From the NCBI RefSeq assembly GCF_025997855.1, contig NZ_AP026564.1, positions 1 to 56,913 on the forward strand: a stretch of 56,913 bases of DNA. The letters run 5' to 3'. The position numbers were made by a program, and so were the translations under genes. Below are positions 40,345 through 47,215 of this stretch, in pieces. Each line of letters starts with the position of its first letter. The stretch's first letter is position 1. The notes under the pieces were generated by a model. That model saw only the letters and a program-made list of their open reading frames with translations. It did no database searches and was not told the origin of the DNA. The stretch is from Deinococcus aetherius. Lineage in GTDB: Bacteria; Deinococcota; Deinococci; Deinococcales; Deinococcaceae.

Positions 40345-40929
40345 ATCATCAGTGTGCTGAGCAGGAAGGGCGGCGTCGGGAAGACGCTGCTGTCGGTGGG
40401 CATCGCGCAGGTGCTCGGCGAGGCGGGCTTTGCGGTCGCGCTGCTCGACCGGGACCCGGAGGGCTCGGCGATGGGGTGGCAGCACAACGCCGAGGCGGGC
40501 GGCGTCACCCTTCCCTACCGGGTGATCGGCCCGATCCAGGCGGCGCAACTGGGGAGCGGCGTGGACTTCCTGGTGATCGACACCCCGCCGAACGACACCC
40601 GGATCCTGCGCGACACGGCCCGGCAGTCGAACGTCCTGATCGTGCCGCTGCTGCCGGGTGCCGGCGAGGTCGACCGCGTGCAGGAGACGGTGGCCGCCCT
40701 GGGCGAGGCCGAACTCGTCGAGGGGGCGAAGCTCGGCTTCATCCTCAACCGCCTGGACAACGACAACGTCAGCGCGAGCATGCCCGGGGTCCTGGAGGAA
40801 CTCGGGTACCCGGTGGTCGCCCACGTCCGCAAGGCGGTGGGGTACCAGCGCGCGTTCGGCAACCTGATCCCCCGGGACCTCACGCCGCCCTTCGAGCAGG
40901 CCCTGCGGGAACTGGAGGTTCTGGCATGA
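40339..40929 (+). CDS. parA: ParA-family partition ATPase
   Basis: 196 residues. Deviant Walker A SRKGGVGKTLLSV at the N-terminus, switch I LLDRDPEGSAMGW, Walker B DFLVIDTPPND. No N-terminal DNA-binding extension, so type Ib: small ATPase that uses the nucleoid as track. The GTG at 40339 has GATAGT six bases upstream (leaderless). Followed by an RHH partner with an ATGA overlap. It argues for plasmid-like maintenance of the prophage. Confidence 0.92.
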   Translation: MRIISVLSRKGGVGKTLLSVGIAQVLGEAGFAVALLDRDPEGSAMGWQHNAEAGGVTLPYRVIGPIQAAQLGSGVDFLVIDTPPNDTRILRDTARQSNVLIVPLLPGAGEVDRVQETVAALGEAELVEGAKLGFILNRLDNDNVSASMPGVLEELGYPVVAHVRKAVGYQRAFGNLIPRDLTPPFEQALRELEVLA

Positions 40930-41210
40930 GCAAGAAGGTGACGGACGCCAACTCCATCCTGGGCGTGGCGCGGCGCGCCCACGACGTGCCTCGCCCCCAG
41001 GCGTCACAATCTCACACAACCACATCACCACAGGAACACACGACGGTGACGGCACAGGAGACCGCCCCGCCCGAGCGGCGGGTGAACGTTGCGATCCGGG
41101 CCTCGACGCACAAGGCGTTGAAGCTGCTCGCGGTGCAGCAGGACCGGACGGTGCAGGACCTGGTCGACGAGCTGGCCCAGGCGTACCTCTCCCAGCAGCG
41201 GCCGTCATGA
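40926..41210 (+). CDS. ParB-like ribbon-helix-helix centromere-binding protein
   Basis: 94 residues. C-terminal RHH: RRVNVAIRASTHKALKLLAVQ then RTVQDLVDELAQAYL. The N-terminal 45 residues are a flexible tail (KKVTDANSILGVARRAHD) and a His/Thr/Ser linker, the part that usually contains the Arg finger stimulating ParA. The linker codons themselves carry five 8-bp TCACA-type repeats. Translationally coupled to parA. Predicted partner at the repeats 40273-40344. Confidence 0.8.
   Translation: MSKKVTDANSILGVARRAHDVPRPQASQSHTTTSPQEHTTVTAQETAPPERRVNVAIRASTHKALKLLAVQQDRTVQDLVDELAQAYLSQQRPS
41004..41043 (+). repeat. 8-bp repeats inside the parB-like gene
   Basis: TCACAATC, TCACACAA, CCACATCA, CCACAGGA, ACACACGA in strict 8-bp register, matching the TCACANNN units upstream of parA. 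They encode the low-complexity linker, as if protein sequence is secondary to DNA function. Confidence 0.6.
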
Positions 41211-41567
41211 CGCCACCCACTGCCCGCGCTCGCGCCTGAGTGAGCGCACCGTCGCCCACGGGTAGAGGGCCCGGACCTGGCCGGCCTTGAGGCGGTACAG
41301 GTCCGTTTCCCTGCCCTTCGGGTCGTCGAAGGTCACCGTGCCGTCCCCCCAGAACACCTGGAAGTCGCAGACGTACCGGGTGTTCCCGGGCAGGTGGAAG
41401 GGCACCTGCCGCAGGAAGCCCACGACCTCCCCCGCGTTGATCAGGGCCCCCAGGTGGTCGTAGTACGCGGCCTCGAGCTTCGAGTCGAAGCGCATCCCGT
41501 CCCGTTCCACCGCGACCGCACCGTACTTATGCCCCACCGGGCGCACCGCCGTCTTGCCCCGCCTCAT
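41205..41567 (-). CDS. DUF1064-family nuclease-like protein
   Basis: 120 residues. KYGAVAVERDGMRFDSKLEAAYY, then RYVCDFQVFWGDGTVTFDDPKGRETDLYRLK: the E, D and D-x-K of a PD-(D/E)XK core, as in phage DUF1064 proteins thought to be resolvase-type nucleases. Its 3' end overlaps the end of the parB-like gene by six bases. The start is preceded by the third 8-bp repeat cluster. Confidence 0.8.
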   Translation of the reverse strand: MRRGKTAVRPVGHKYGAVAVERDGMRFDSKLEAAYYDHLGALINAGEVVGFLRQVPFHLPGNTRYVCDFQVFWGDGTVTFDDPKGRETDLYRLKAGQVRALYPWATVRSLRRERGQWVAS

Positions 41568-41568
41568 C

Positions 41569-41624
41569 GTGTGGTCCCACATTTCCACAGGGTCACAGGA
41601 CGGTGAGGGCGTGAGGAGGTGGCG
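41569..41624. repeat. third 8-bp repeat cluster, upstream of the DUF1064 gene
   Basis: GTGTGGTC, CCACATTT, CCACAGGG, TCACAGGA then CGGTGAGG, GCGTGAGG, AGGTGGCG in 8-bp register, with the same switch of orientation right after TCACAGGA as in the parA cluster. The block GTGGAA-A/G-TGTGGGA is shared with the parA leader. Confidence 0.6.
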
Positions 41625-41793
41625 AGGAGGTGGCGTCGCCTGCGGTACGTGGACCCGCGCGCCAGAGCCCGGTGCACGTGGGTCACCCACCGGAAGGGGC
41701 GGGGCGTGGGTGGGTACAGCTCGGCGAGCAGGGCTTGGAGGAAAGGCGGCGCACAGAGCACGGGGACCTCGCGGGCGTGGAGTCACCTCCTGG

Positions 41794-41817
41794 GTCTACG
41801 TAAACGTTTACGTAGAC
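41794..41817. promoter_or_regulatory. 24-bp perfect palindrome
   Basis: Arms GTCTACGTAAAC and GTTTACGTAGAC meet with no spacer. The core GTAAACGTTTAC is the kind of site LacI-family repressors bind; the outer ACGTAGAC octamer recurs twice around the promoter at 2030-2058. It overlaps a plus-strand promoter-like -35. Confidence 0.65.
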
Positions 41818-41962
41818 TTAAGATGCTTTTCATAATCTAGGCGCGGCGTCATACGCGGCTCTTACCGCCGACCAGGGTGAAGAGGCGTGCAGGACGGCCC
41901 TGTCCTCTCAACGTTTCGCCCGCCGGGGCCAGGGCCAGGGCGGGCGGGGGAGGGGAGAGAGC

Positions 41963-42268
41963 CTAGCGGCCTGGCATCTGAGTCACGTACTCGCGCACCT
42001 GTTCCTCCGTCCGGAGGGTCAGCGGCTGGAACGTCACGTGGATGGCGCGGTGAGCAAGGTGAGGGACCTTCTCCAGCACCACCGTCCGCAGGTCCAGGCC
42101 GGCGAGTTCTACCATCCCGAGCGGGAAGGGATGTCCCCGGGTCACGCCGGGCGAGGCCAGGCGCTCCGGGTCGGCCTCCAGCTTGCGCTGCGGGTAGACC
42201 AGGGCGAGGTCGTCGAGGATCAGGGCGGTATAGGGATGACGGTCGAACTCGAAGTCGATGATTTCCAT
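41963..42268 (-). CDS. small unknown protein
   Basis: 101 residues (MEIIDFEFDRHPYTALILDDLALVYPQRKLEADPE and a second half with LRTVVLEKVPHLAHRAIHVTFQPLTL). TACGGT lies eight bases before the ATG. Alpha/beta, cytoplasmic, no known family. Confidence 0.5.
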   Translation of the reverse strand: MEIIDFEFDRHPYTALILDDLALVYPQRKLEADPERLASPGVTRGHPFPLGMVELAGLDLRTVVLEKVPHLAHRAIHVTFQPLTLRTEEQVREYVTQMPGR

Positions 42269-42382
42269 ACACGGGCACCGTAGCCGAGGGGGCGGGCATC
42301 GCCGCCGCCCCTTTCGACGGGGCGCCTCCCAGTCCCATCCTCGTGCCGATGCCTGTCTCGTTTGTCAGGGGGAGAGGCAGGG

Positions 42383-42402
42383 GCTCACCCCGAGGGGTGA
42401 GC
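42383..42402 (-). terminator. tight hairpin at the end of the duplicated gene
   Basis: GCTCACCC and GGGTGAGC arms with a 4-base loop, overlapping the stop at 42385. No T-run follows on the minus strand; possible terminator or processing hairpin. Confidence 0.35.
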
Positions 42403-42777
42403 GCAGATGGGGAGCGGTTCGTCGAGCGGCCGGAGGAGATGCCGGACCACGCCGTCGGCGAGCTGGAGGACCTCGAGGATCAGGAAGGCCTGGCCCCCGA
42501 GCAGGATGCGGTGTCCAGCGGGGCCGAGGGGGTCGGGGAAAGTGCGGGTGACGTCGAGCGGCGAGGGAACGGTCATGCCCGGAGCGTGAGCACCGTAGCG
42601 GGGGGACGGAGTTTCGGGAGGCAGCGGCGAGAGCACGTGCTCCACGCACCCGTCCCGTATCAGCCGGACCGCGAGGATCAGGAGGCGTTCAGCGCCGAGC
42701 GTGACCTGCTCTCCCTCGGGGCCGAGGGGATCGGGGAAGAGGCGGATGACGTGGGTAGGTGACAGTTCGGTCGTCAT
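42385..42777 (-). CDS. protein made of two tandem copies of one short domain
   Basis: 130 residues. Residues 1-67 and 68-130 align: each has a start like M-T-x-x-x-P, then FPDPLGP, then an L-G-x-x-x-LIL-x-V stretch and G-x-V-x-H-x-L-x-PL. The repeat unit even begins with Met, so two adjacent small genes may have fused after duplication. Unknown function, possibly a small beta-alpha domain that dimerises. ATG 42777 chosen; an in-frame ATG at 42873 would add a low-complexity tail. Confidence 0.55.
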   Translation of the reverse strand: MTTELSPTHVIRLFPDPLGPEGEQVTLGAERLLILAVRLIRDGCVEHVLSPLPPETPSPRYGAHAPGMTVPSPLDVTRTFPDPLGPAGHRILLGGQAFLILEVLQLADGVVRHLLRPLDEPLPICAHPSG

Positions 42778-43006
42778 GCCCGCAGGGTCGAGGGGCGCGT
42801 GACACCACAACCGTTTCGTGGGGTGGGTGAGCGTGAGGCTCTGATCGTGGGCCGCCGGGTTCGGGGGACGCATGATTCAGAGCCTGCGCGCCCTGCCGGG
42901 CACGGCGGTACCAGATCTGGCGGCGCTCGGCGGCCGCAAACCGGCAGACCAACGAAGACCCCCCGCGCGATGCGCAGGGGGAGGTGGGGCTGGGGTACGG
43001 GAGTCG

Positions 43007-43303
43007 TCAGGTGCGGCGGCGGGCTTTGGCATAAGGATCGCTGCGGTGGCCTGCCTGACGGGCGCCGATGGCAAGCACCGTGACCGTCCGGGCGTTCTGA
43101 TCGACCGCGTACACGACGCGGTACCGTTTGTCTGCCGCGTACACGCTGCGCAGTCCGGCGAGGCTGCCAGTCAAGGGCTTGCCGAGTTCAGGTCGCTCGA
43201 GCACCCGCGCGATACGGCGGTTGATCTGTTCGAGGGTCGTGGGGTCGATCTTCTTCGTGTCTGCCTTGGCCGCAGGGTCAAGGACGAGGGTGTACTGGCT
43301 CAT
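43007..43303 (-). CDS. RelE/ParE-family toxin-like protein
   Basis: 98 residues: KADTKKIDPTTLEQINRRIARVLERP, KPLTGSLAGLRSVYAADKRYRVVYAVD, TVTVLAIGARQ match RelE/ParE fold order (two helices then a sheet with R-V-x-Y). RelE members cut mRNA on ribosomes; ParE poisons gyrase. No antitoxin gene is visible on either side. The message leader folds into a hairpin that hides the ribosome binding site. Confidence 0.8.
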   Translation of the reverse strand: MSQYTLVLDPAAKADTKKIDPTTLEQINRRIARVLERPELGKPLTGSLAGLRSVYAADKRYRVVYAVDQNARTVTVLAIGARQAGHRSDPYAKARRRT

Positions 43304-43304
43304 C

Positions 43305-43337
43305 ACTGCTCTCCGTATTGATGAAGCGGAGAGCAGT
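43305..43337 (-). promoter_or_regulatory. hairpin masking the toxin ribosome binding site
   Basis: Perfect 11-bp arms (ACTGCTCTCCG and CGGAGAGCAGT) with an 11-base loop end one base before the toxin ATG. The GGAG of the ribosome binding site is in the stem. It could limit translation or act as an operator. Confidence 0.5.
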
Positions 43338-43390
43338 TGAACGCGCTCTCCTGGGTTTCTGCCGTCCTTCGGAATCAGGAGGACAGAAGC

Positions 43391-43969
43391 TCAGGGTGCG
43401 CAGGGTTGAACGGTGCGGGGAATACTGTGAGGTCGCCTGGGGAGGACACCATAACCACTCTGGATTCTGGACTTGAAACGCACCAGAGCGACAAGCAGCG
43501 TGACAAATCGAACAACGGGATTCCTTCTAATCCACTTCGAACTAAATAATCTAGTAATCGCCTTACCAACGTAGGGTAAAAATTCCTCCAAAAATTTGTG
43601 AATCAGGAAGAAGGAGGCCTTTTCCTGAATAGCAGCTTCCCTCAGAGAGGGCCATAATAAGTAACTTAAATCTTCAAGGATATAACGAAAGTTGACGCCT
43701 GACTTTCCACAAGCGTCTGCGTAACATTGAGCGAGCACCGAAAAGCCTTCCTGCCACACCAAGTCAACAACTCGACGCGCTCTCCGTATTTGCCCCGCAA
43801 GTTCTTCCTCGGTCCAGGATTGAACTTCGTGTTCATTGATCAGTCCGGCCCTTTCAAGTAACTCTGACTCCTCGAGGAGGGCAACGAAGTTCTTATGGAG
43901 AACCATCATCAACCGGTGTTGCTCGGAACGACTCAACTGCCGAAGGTTCTGGTCTAGCAGCTCATTCAC
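43391..43969 (-). CDS. unknown protein, lower-GC effector candidate paired with an HTH gene
   Basis: 192 residues, GTG start overlapping the HTH stop. Helical throughout (LRQLSRSEQHRLMMVLHKNFVALLEE; LAGQIRRARRVVDLVWQEGF; KASFFLIHKFLEEFLPYVGKAI), ending with a basic hydrophobic segment RNPVVRFVTLLVALVRFK that may touch membrane. Codon use and base composition are clearly more AT-rich than neighbours, a sign of transfer. The pair resembles toxin-antitoxin or abortive-infection loci in layout; no known family seen. Confidence 0.55.
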   Translation of the reverse strand: MNELLDQNLRQLSRSEQHRLMMVLHKNFVALLEESELLERAGLINEHEVQSWTEEELAGQIRRARRVVDLVWQEGFSVLAQCYADACGKSGVNFRYILEDLSYLLWPSLREAAIQEKASFFLIHKFLEEFLPYVGKAITRLFSSKWIRRNPVVRFVTLLVALVRFKSRIQSGYGVLPRRPHSIPRTVQPCAP

Positions 43970-44331
43970 GAGGGCACCTTCTGACTGCTGTTGTAGCGGG
44001 CCAGGCGCTCGAGGATGTCGGGGTGGTCGTCGAGGACCTCATTGGTCTCCTCGTCGTCGGTGTAGGGCACGCCGGCGGCGCTGTGGCGCACTTCGGCGGG
44101 CTCGACGCTGCCCGTGATCAGGTCACCGACCTGCACGGGCTTTCCGGTCAGGGCGCCGAGTGCGGCCATGAGGTGCTCCAGGTTCTCCAGGTCGAGGCGT
44201 TTCACGCTGTCGCCGCGTGCCATCGCGAACACACTCCCCCGGGCGACCAGACCTTCGGTTTCCTTCACGAGGCGGTAGGCCGTCAGGCCGTGCTCGCGCA
44301 GGAAGGTGTCGAGGGAAAATCGTAAGGCCAT
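43966..44331 (-). CDS. XRE-type HTH protein, candidate antitoxin/regulator
   Basis: 121 residues. The first 70 (FLREHGLTAYRLVKETEGL... RGDSVKRLDLENLEHLMAALG) form a Cro/CI-type HTH; KPVQVGDLIT follows, then an acidic C-terminal arm (DDEETNEVLDDHPDILERL) that could neutralise the partner. Its promoter contains GTGACA repeats and TCACTAGTGA. Coupled by GTGA to the 192-residue gene. Confidence 0.7.
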   Translation of the reverse strand: MALRFSLDTFLREHGLTAYRLVKETEGLVARGSVFAMARGDSVKRLDLENLEHLMAALGALTGKPVQVGDLITGSVEPAEVRHSAAGVPYTDDEETNEVLDDHPDILERLARYNSSQKVPS

Positions 44332-44340
44332 AGTGACAAT

Positions 44341-44370
44341 AACCTATCACTAGTGACAGATACCCGTCAA
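44341..44370 (-). promoter_or_regulatory. promoter/operator of the HTH-effector pair
   Basis: TTGACG (44370-44365), 18 bases, TAGGTT (44346-44341) nine bases before the ATG. The spacer contains the palindrome TCACTAGTGA (44347-44356), and GTGACA occurs at 44333-44338 and 44353-44358, fitting autorepression. The rest of 44371-44507 holds no gene that I can support. Confidence 0.6.
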
Positions 44371-44507
44371 TAAGTATCGAAGTCTCGCTTGGCGAGGCGA
44401 AAGTTCGAGCGGACGGGGAGGGGTGGGTGGTGGGCCGAAGGGGTCGGGTTGCCCATAGGCCAGAGCCTGTACTCCTTGCCCCACGGAAACCCACGTTACG
44501 GCAAGTC

Positions 44508-45038
44508 TTAACCCCGCTTTGGCGTCCGGGGCACGGCGTCCCACCACTCCCGCGACTGCTGTGAGAGCAGCTCGGCTGCCCGGGTCCCCACAGCGTTGAA
44601 CTCGTCCCAGGCCTCGGCCATCCGCTCCAGTGCCACCACGATCTCCTCCGAGGCGTCCAGACCATCCGGGACGCTCACCAGCTCGCGGCGCAGCATCCCG
44701 AGAGACGTGCTCGCCAAGGCGTCAATGCGGCTGAGCCTCGCGAGGGCCCGGCGCTGACGCTCGACCCGGCGCCAAAGACCGAGGTCGGCGGGCGGTTCGA
44801 GGCGCCGCCGGTCGGTCGCCCACCCGGCCGGGCCGCTGCCGTTCTCCTGCCGCCGGAAGCCCGCACCGCTCACCACCACCTGCGTGCCGGTCGCCCGGCT
44901 CACGACGTCCTCCTCGACCTGCACGAGGGTCACCCGGTCCGCCGCGAGGGCCGACCCCTCAGCCGGTACGAAGCGCACCACCAGCACCGGGTCGCCCGGT
45001 CGTAGGCCAGAGAGCCAGGTCAGGCGGTCCACGGTCAT
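44508..45038 (-). CDS. unknown protein of the replication operon
   Basis: 176 residues; ATG overlaps the HNH stop. First half beta-rich (PGDPVLVVRFVPAEGSALAADRVTLVQVEEDVV), second half helical (LWRRVERQRRALARLSRIDALASTSLGML). Last gene of the leftward block that begins near 49594. No family recognised. Confidence 0.5.
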   Translation of the reverse strand: MTVDRLTWLSGLRPGDPVLVVRFVPAEGSALAADRVTLVQVEEDVVSRATGTQVVVSGAGFRRQENGSGPAGWATDRRRLEPPADLGLWRRVERQRRALARLSRIDALASTSLGMLRRELVSVPDGLDASEEIVVALERMAEAWDEFNAVGTRAAELLSQQSREWWDAVPRTPKRG

Positions 45039-45535
45039 CGTCGCCGCCCTCGCTCGCACGCCCGGCACACCCGGCGGCCGTCGGGTCGCACCCTCAGGTT
45101 TTCACCCCCGTACCAGTGCCCGCGCGGGCAGTGCGACACGCGCGCCGCCCGGGCCGCCGCTCCCTCCCCACGCAGGATGTTCTCCCGGCTCGTGACGGCC
45201 TCCAGGTGATCCGGGTTGACGCACCGCCGGTTGCGGCAGCGGTGGTCGAGCACCAGGTCCTCGGGGATGGTGTGCCCGGCCAGGAGGTAGGCCACCCGGT
45301 GGACCGGGGTGGAGCGCCCCGCGACCCGCACGTGCCCGTAGCCGTCCGAGAGCGCACCCTGCCACTCCCAGCACTCGCCCGGCTCGCCTGTCTGGACGCG
45401 CGCCCAGAAGCGCTCCTGGAACTCGCCCGAGAACAGCGTCGCCTCGACGGCCCCGGGCTTGGGCAGCGGCCGCCGGGCAGGCGGCAATTCACCCAGCAGG
45501 GGCAGGAGGAGTGGGGCCGTCCACGTCCAGGTCAT
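45035..45535 (-). CDS. HNH endonuclease (phage AP2/HNH type)
   Basis: 166 residues. CWEWQGALSDGYGHVRVAGRS, HRVAYLLAG, LVLDHRCRNRRCVNPDHLEAV give a complete HNH site with Cys4 zinc; HCPRGHWYGGENL and VCRACERGRRR add another zinc ribbon. This form is common as free-standing homing-type nuclease in actinobacterial and Deinococcus phages. Embedded in the replication operon. Confidence 0.85.
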   Translation of the reverse strand: MTWTWTAPLLLPLLGELPPARRPLPKPGAVEATLFSGEFQERFWARVQTGEPGECWEWQGALSDGYGHVRVAGRSTPVHRVAYLLAGHTIPEDLVLDHRCRNRRCVNPDHLEAVTSRENILRGEGAAARAARVSHCPRGHWYGGENLRVRPDGRRVCRACERGRRR

Positions 45536-46098
45536 GAGGCCTCCAGCGTGACGTCCACGCGCCCGTCTGGCAAGTCCAGGACAAAGGGACGCGGGGGCCG
45601 CCGCTTCGGCCTCCAGCGGTGCCACCTTGCCGGGACCGGGGCGTGCACGGGCGTGACGGACTCGGCGAGGAGCAGGCCGGAGGCGGCGCGCAGCACCCTG
45701 CCGGTGACCGTCACGTGGAAGGTCGCCGGATCGAGGTCGAGCACCCGCCCGGTCGCGTGCAGGGTGACCACGAAGGGCAGGTCGGAGGCCTGCGACGGAC
45801 ACACCTTCACCCGGATCACGCCCTCGCCCCGGTCGAGCTTGAGGAGCTGGCCGGTGACGGAGACGCTGGTCCCGTTCGGAGTCTGAGCGGGCTGGAACAA
45901 CCGGGGGTACGTGAACAGGTCGCGCAGGCTCCCGTCCGGGGCGGTGCGCGGGTAGGCCCGGACGGTCACGCGGGTCTCGCCCTCGGGCCGCCAGCCGGTG
46001 CGGATCGCCAGACCACCGACGAGCACACCCTTGCGGACGGGCGTGGCCCAGCCGGTGACCGTCACGACGGCGCGGTGGGGGAGACCCGGGCCCTTCAC
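45532..46098 (-). CDS. beta-rich unknown protein, possible OB-fold
   Basis: 188 residues from GTG. Alternating strands (RAVVTVTGWATPVRKGVLVGGL; ETRVTVRAYPRT; FHVTVTGRVL) suggest one or two OB-type barrels, which would suit a single-strand DNA-binding role beside replication genes. The acidic tip typical of SSB is absent. Function inferred weakly. Confidence 0.45.
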   Translation of the reverse strand: MKGPGLPHRAVVTVTGWATPVRKGVLVGGLAIRTGWRPEGETRVTVRAYPRTAPDGSLRDLFTYPRLFQPAQTPNGTSVSVTGQLLKLDRGEGVIRVKVCPSQASDLPFVVTLHATGRVLDLDPATFHVTVTGRVLRAASGLLLAESVTPVHAPVPARWHRWRPKRRPPRPFVLDLPDGRVDVTLEAS

Positions 46099-46316
46099 GA
46101 TGCCTCCTGGTTCGGGCTGGGCGAGTCCTTCAGGACTGCCGCCTCACGCTCGAACAGCCCGCACATGCCGGAGCGGTCGCCGTCCTCGTAGGTCAGCAGG
46201 GCGACGGGGCGGATCGAGCCGGGCTTCAGGCCCAGCGCCTCCAGGTCGGCCGCCGTCGCGAGGCCCTCGGGGTAGGTGTTGTGGTAGCGGGGGAGGTCAG
46301 GCGCTTTGCGGGTCAT
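46095..46316 (-). CDS. small unknown protein of the replication operon
   Basis: 73 residues: RYHNTYPEGLATAADLEALGLKPG then IRPVALLTYEDGDRSGMCGLFERE. The pattern is known from small phage proteins of unknown role. Overlaps both neighbours by four bases. Confidence 0.5.
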   Translation of the reverse strand: MTRKAPDLPRYHNTYPEGLATAADLEALGLKPGSIRPVALLTYEDGDRSGMCGLFEREAAVLKDSPSPNQEAS

Positions 46317-47215
46317 CGAAGTCGCTGCACCTCCTCGGGTGCGAGGTTGTTGAACCGAAACATCTGCGGTTGAACCTGTACGAGTGCGGTCCCCACCGGA
46401 CCGTTCTTCTGTTTCATGATGATCAGCTCAGCGATCCCAGAGCGGTCGGACTCGCGGTGGTAGAAGTCGTCCCGGTAGAGACCGATGATCACGTCCGCGA
46501 GGCCCTCGGCGGCGGGGGCAACCTCAATGTCTACGATCTGCGGGCGTTTGTTGGACCGCCGATCAGGGCCACGGCCGACAGGCAAGGTCACGATCACAGG
46601 ACACCAGAGGGCCCGCGACAGCCCGCGAAGCACTCGCAGGGCAGCGTCCATCTGCTGCCCCGAATGGAGGTCGAGCAGCTCCAGCCCGTCGACCACCACC
46701 AGCCCCAGGGGCGACACCTCGTGCCGGGCACGGGTGGATGCCACCAGGTCCTCGAGGTTCATGGGGGAGGCGTCCGTCAGGTACATGTCCCGCTCGGCAA
46801 GCGGACTTGCGACGTGGGCGAGTTGCTCGAACTCGCGCTCGCTCAGCCAGCCCAGCATGGTCCGGGTAAGGTCGACCCGTCCGCCGCTCAACAGCATGCG
46901 CAGCGTCGCCATTCCCGGACTGAGATCGGCGCTGTGGTAGACCACCTGGCCGGTCACGTCCGTATGAAGGGCAATGTGCCCGGCTAGGGCGCTTCTTCCC
47001 ATCCCCGACCGTCCCACGAGCAACACCAGCAGGGGCCCTCTCTGAACCAGGATCTGCTCATCCAGGTCCCGGAGCCCGAACAGGGAGCGTGACCCTCCAC
47101 GGCGCTCGAAGAGCAGTGTGACCTCCTCGAAGGCGTCATGGACCCGATTCGCGATCAGCTCATCCGCGCCCCGCTCGTCAGGGTCCACGAACTGGGTTTC
47201 CTCGTTCTGCGTCAT
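46313..47215 (-). CDS. DnaB-like helicase domain with altered Walker A
   Basis: 300 residues matching only the RecA-type C-terminal half of DnaB: GLRDLDEQ, LLVGRSGMGRSALAGHIA (Walker A), VVYHSADLSPGMATLRML, LGLVVVDGLELL (Walker B), YRDDFYHRESDRSGIAELIIMKQKNGPVGT and the closing FRFNNL. The P-loop Lys is Arg74 (GMGRS instead of GMGKS), which should weaken or abolish ATP hydrolysis. The N-terminal collar domain is missing. It may load or recruit host DnaB rather than unwind. Coupled to the initiator gene. Confidence 0.8.
   Translation of the reverse strand: MTQNEETQFVDPDERGADELIANRVHDAFEEVTLLFERRGGSRSLFGLRDLDEQILVQRGPLLVLLVGRSGMGRSALAGHIALHTDVTGQVVYHSADLSPGMATLRMLLSGGRVDLTRTMLGWLSEREFEQLAHVASPLAERDMYLTDASPMNLEDLVASTRARHEVSPLGLVVVDGLELLDLHSGQQMDAALRVLRGLSRALWCPVIVTLPVGRGPDRRSNKRPQIVDIEVAPAAEGLADVIIGLYRDDFYHRESDRSGIAELIIMKQKNGPVGTALVQVQPQMFRFNNLAPEEVQRLR

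Larger units (their letters stand above)
41568..41962. other. 395-base intergenic control region
   Basis: Holds the repeat cluster 41569-41624, the palindrome 41794-41817, a plus-strand promoter-like pair (TTTACG 41807-41812, 18 bases, CATAAT 41831-41836) and, near 41925-41955, complementary arms CGCCCGCC and GGCGGGCG that could terminate the gene at 41963. A weak 65-codon frame on the minus strand (41761-41564, GTG start, ATGA overlap with the DUF1064 gene) is possible but unsupported otherwise. Confidence 0.5.

Noticed and set aside
40273..41624. CRISPR array
   Set aside because: Units are 8 bp, contiguous and without spacers; they fit protein-binding iterons, not CRISPR.
41205..41786. Longer N-terminus for the DUF1064 protein from a GTG at 41786
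   Set aside because: The added 73 residues are Pro/Arg-rich and cover the repeat cluster; family members start just before the KYG motif.
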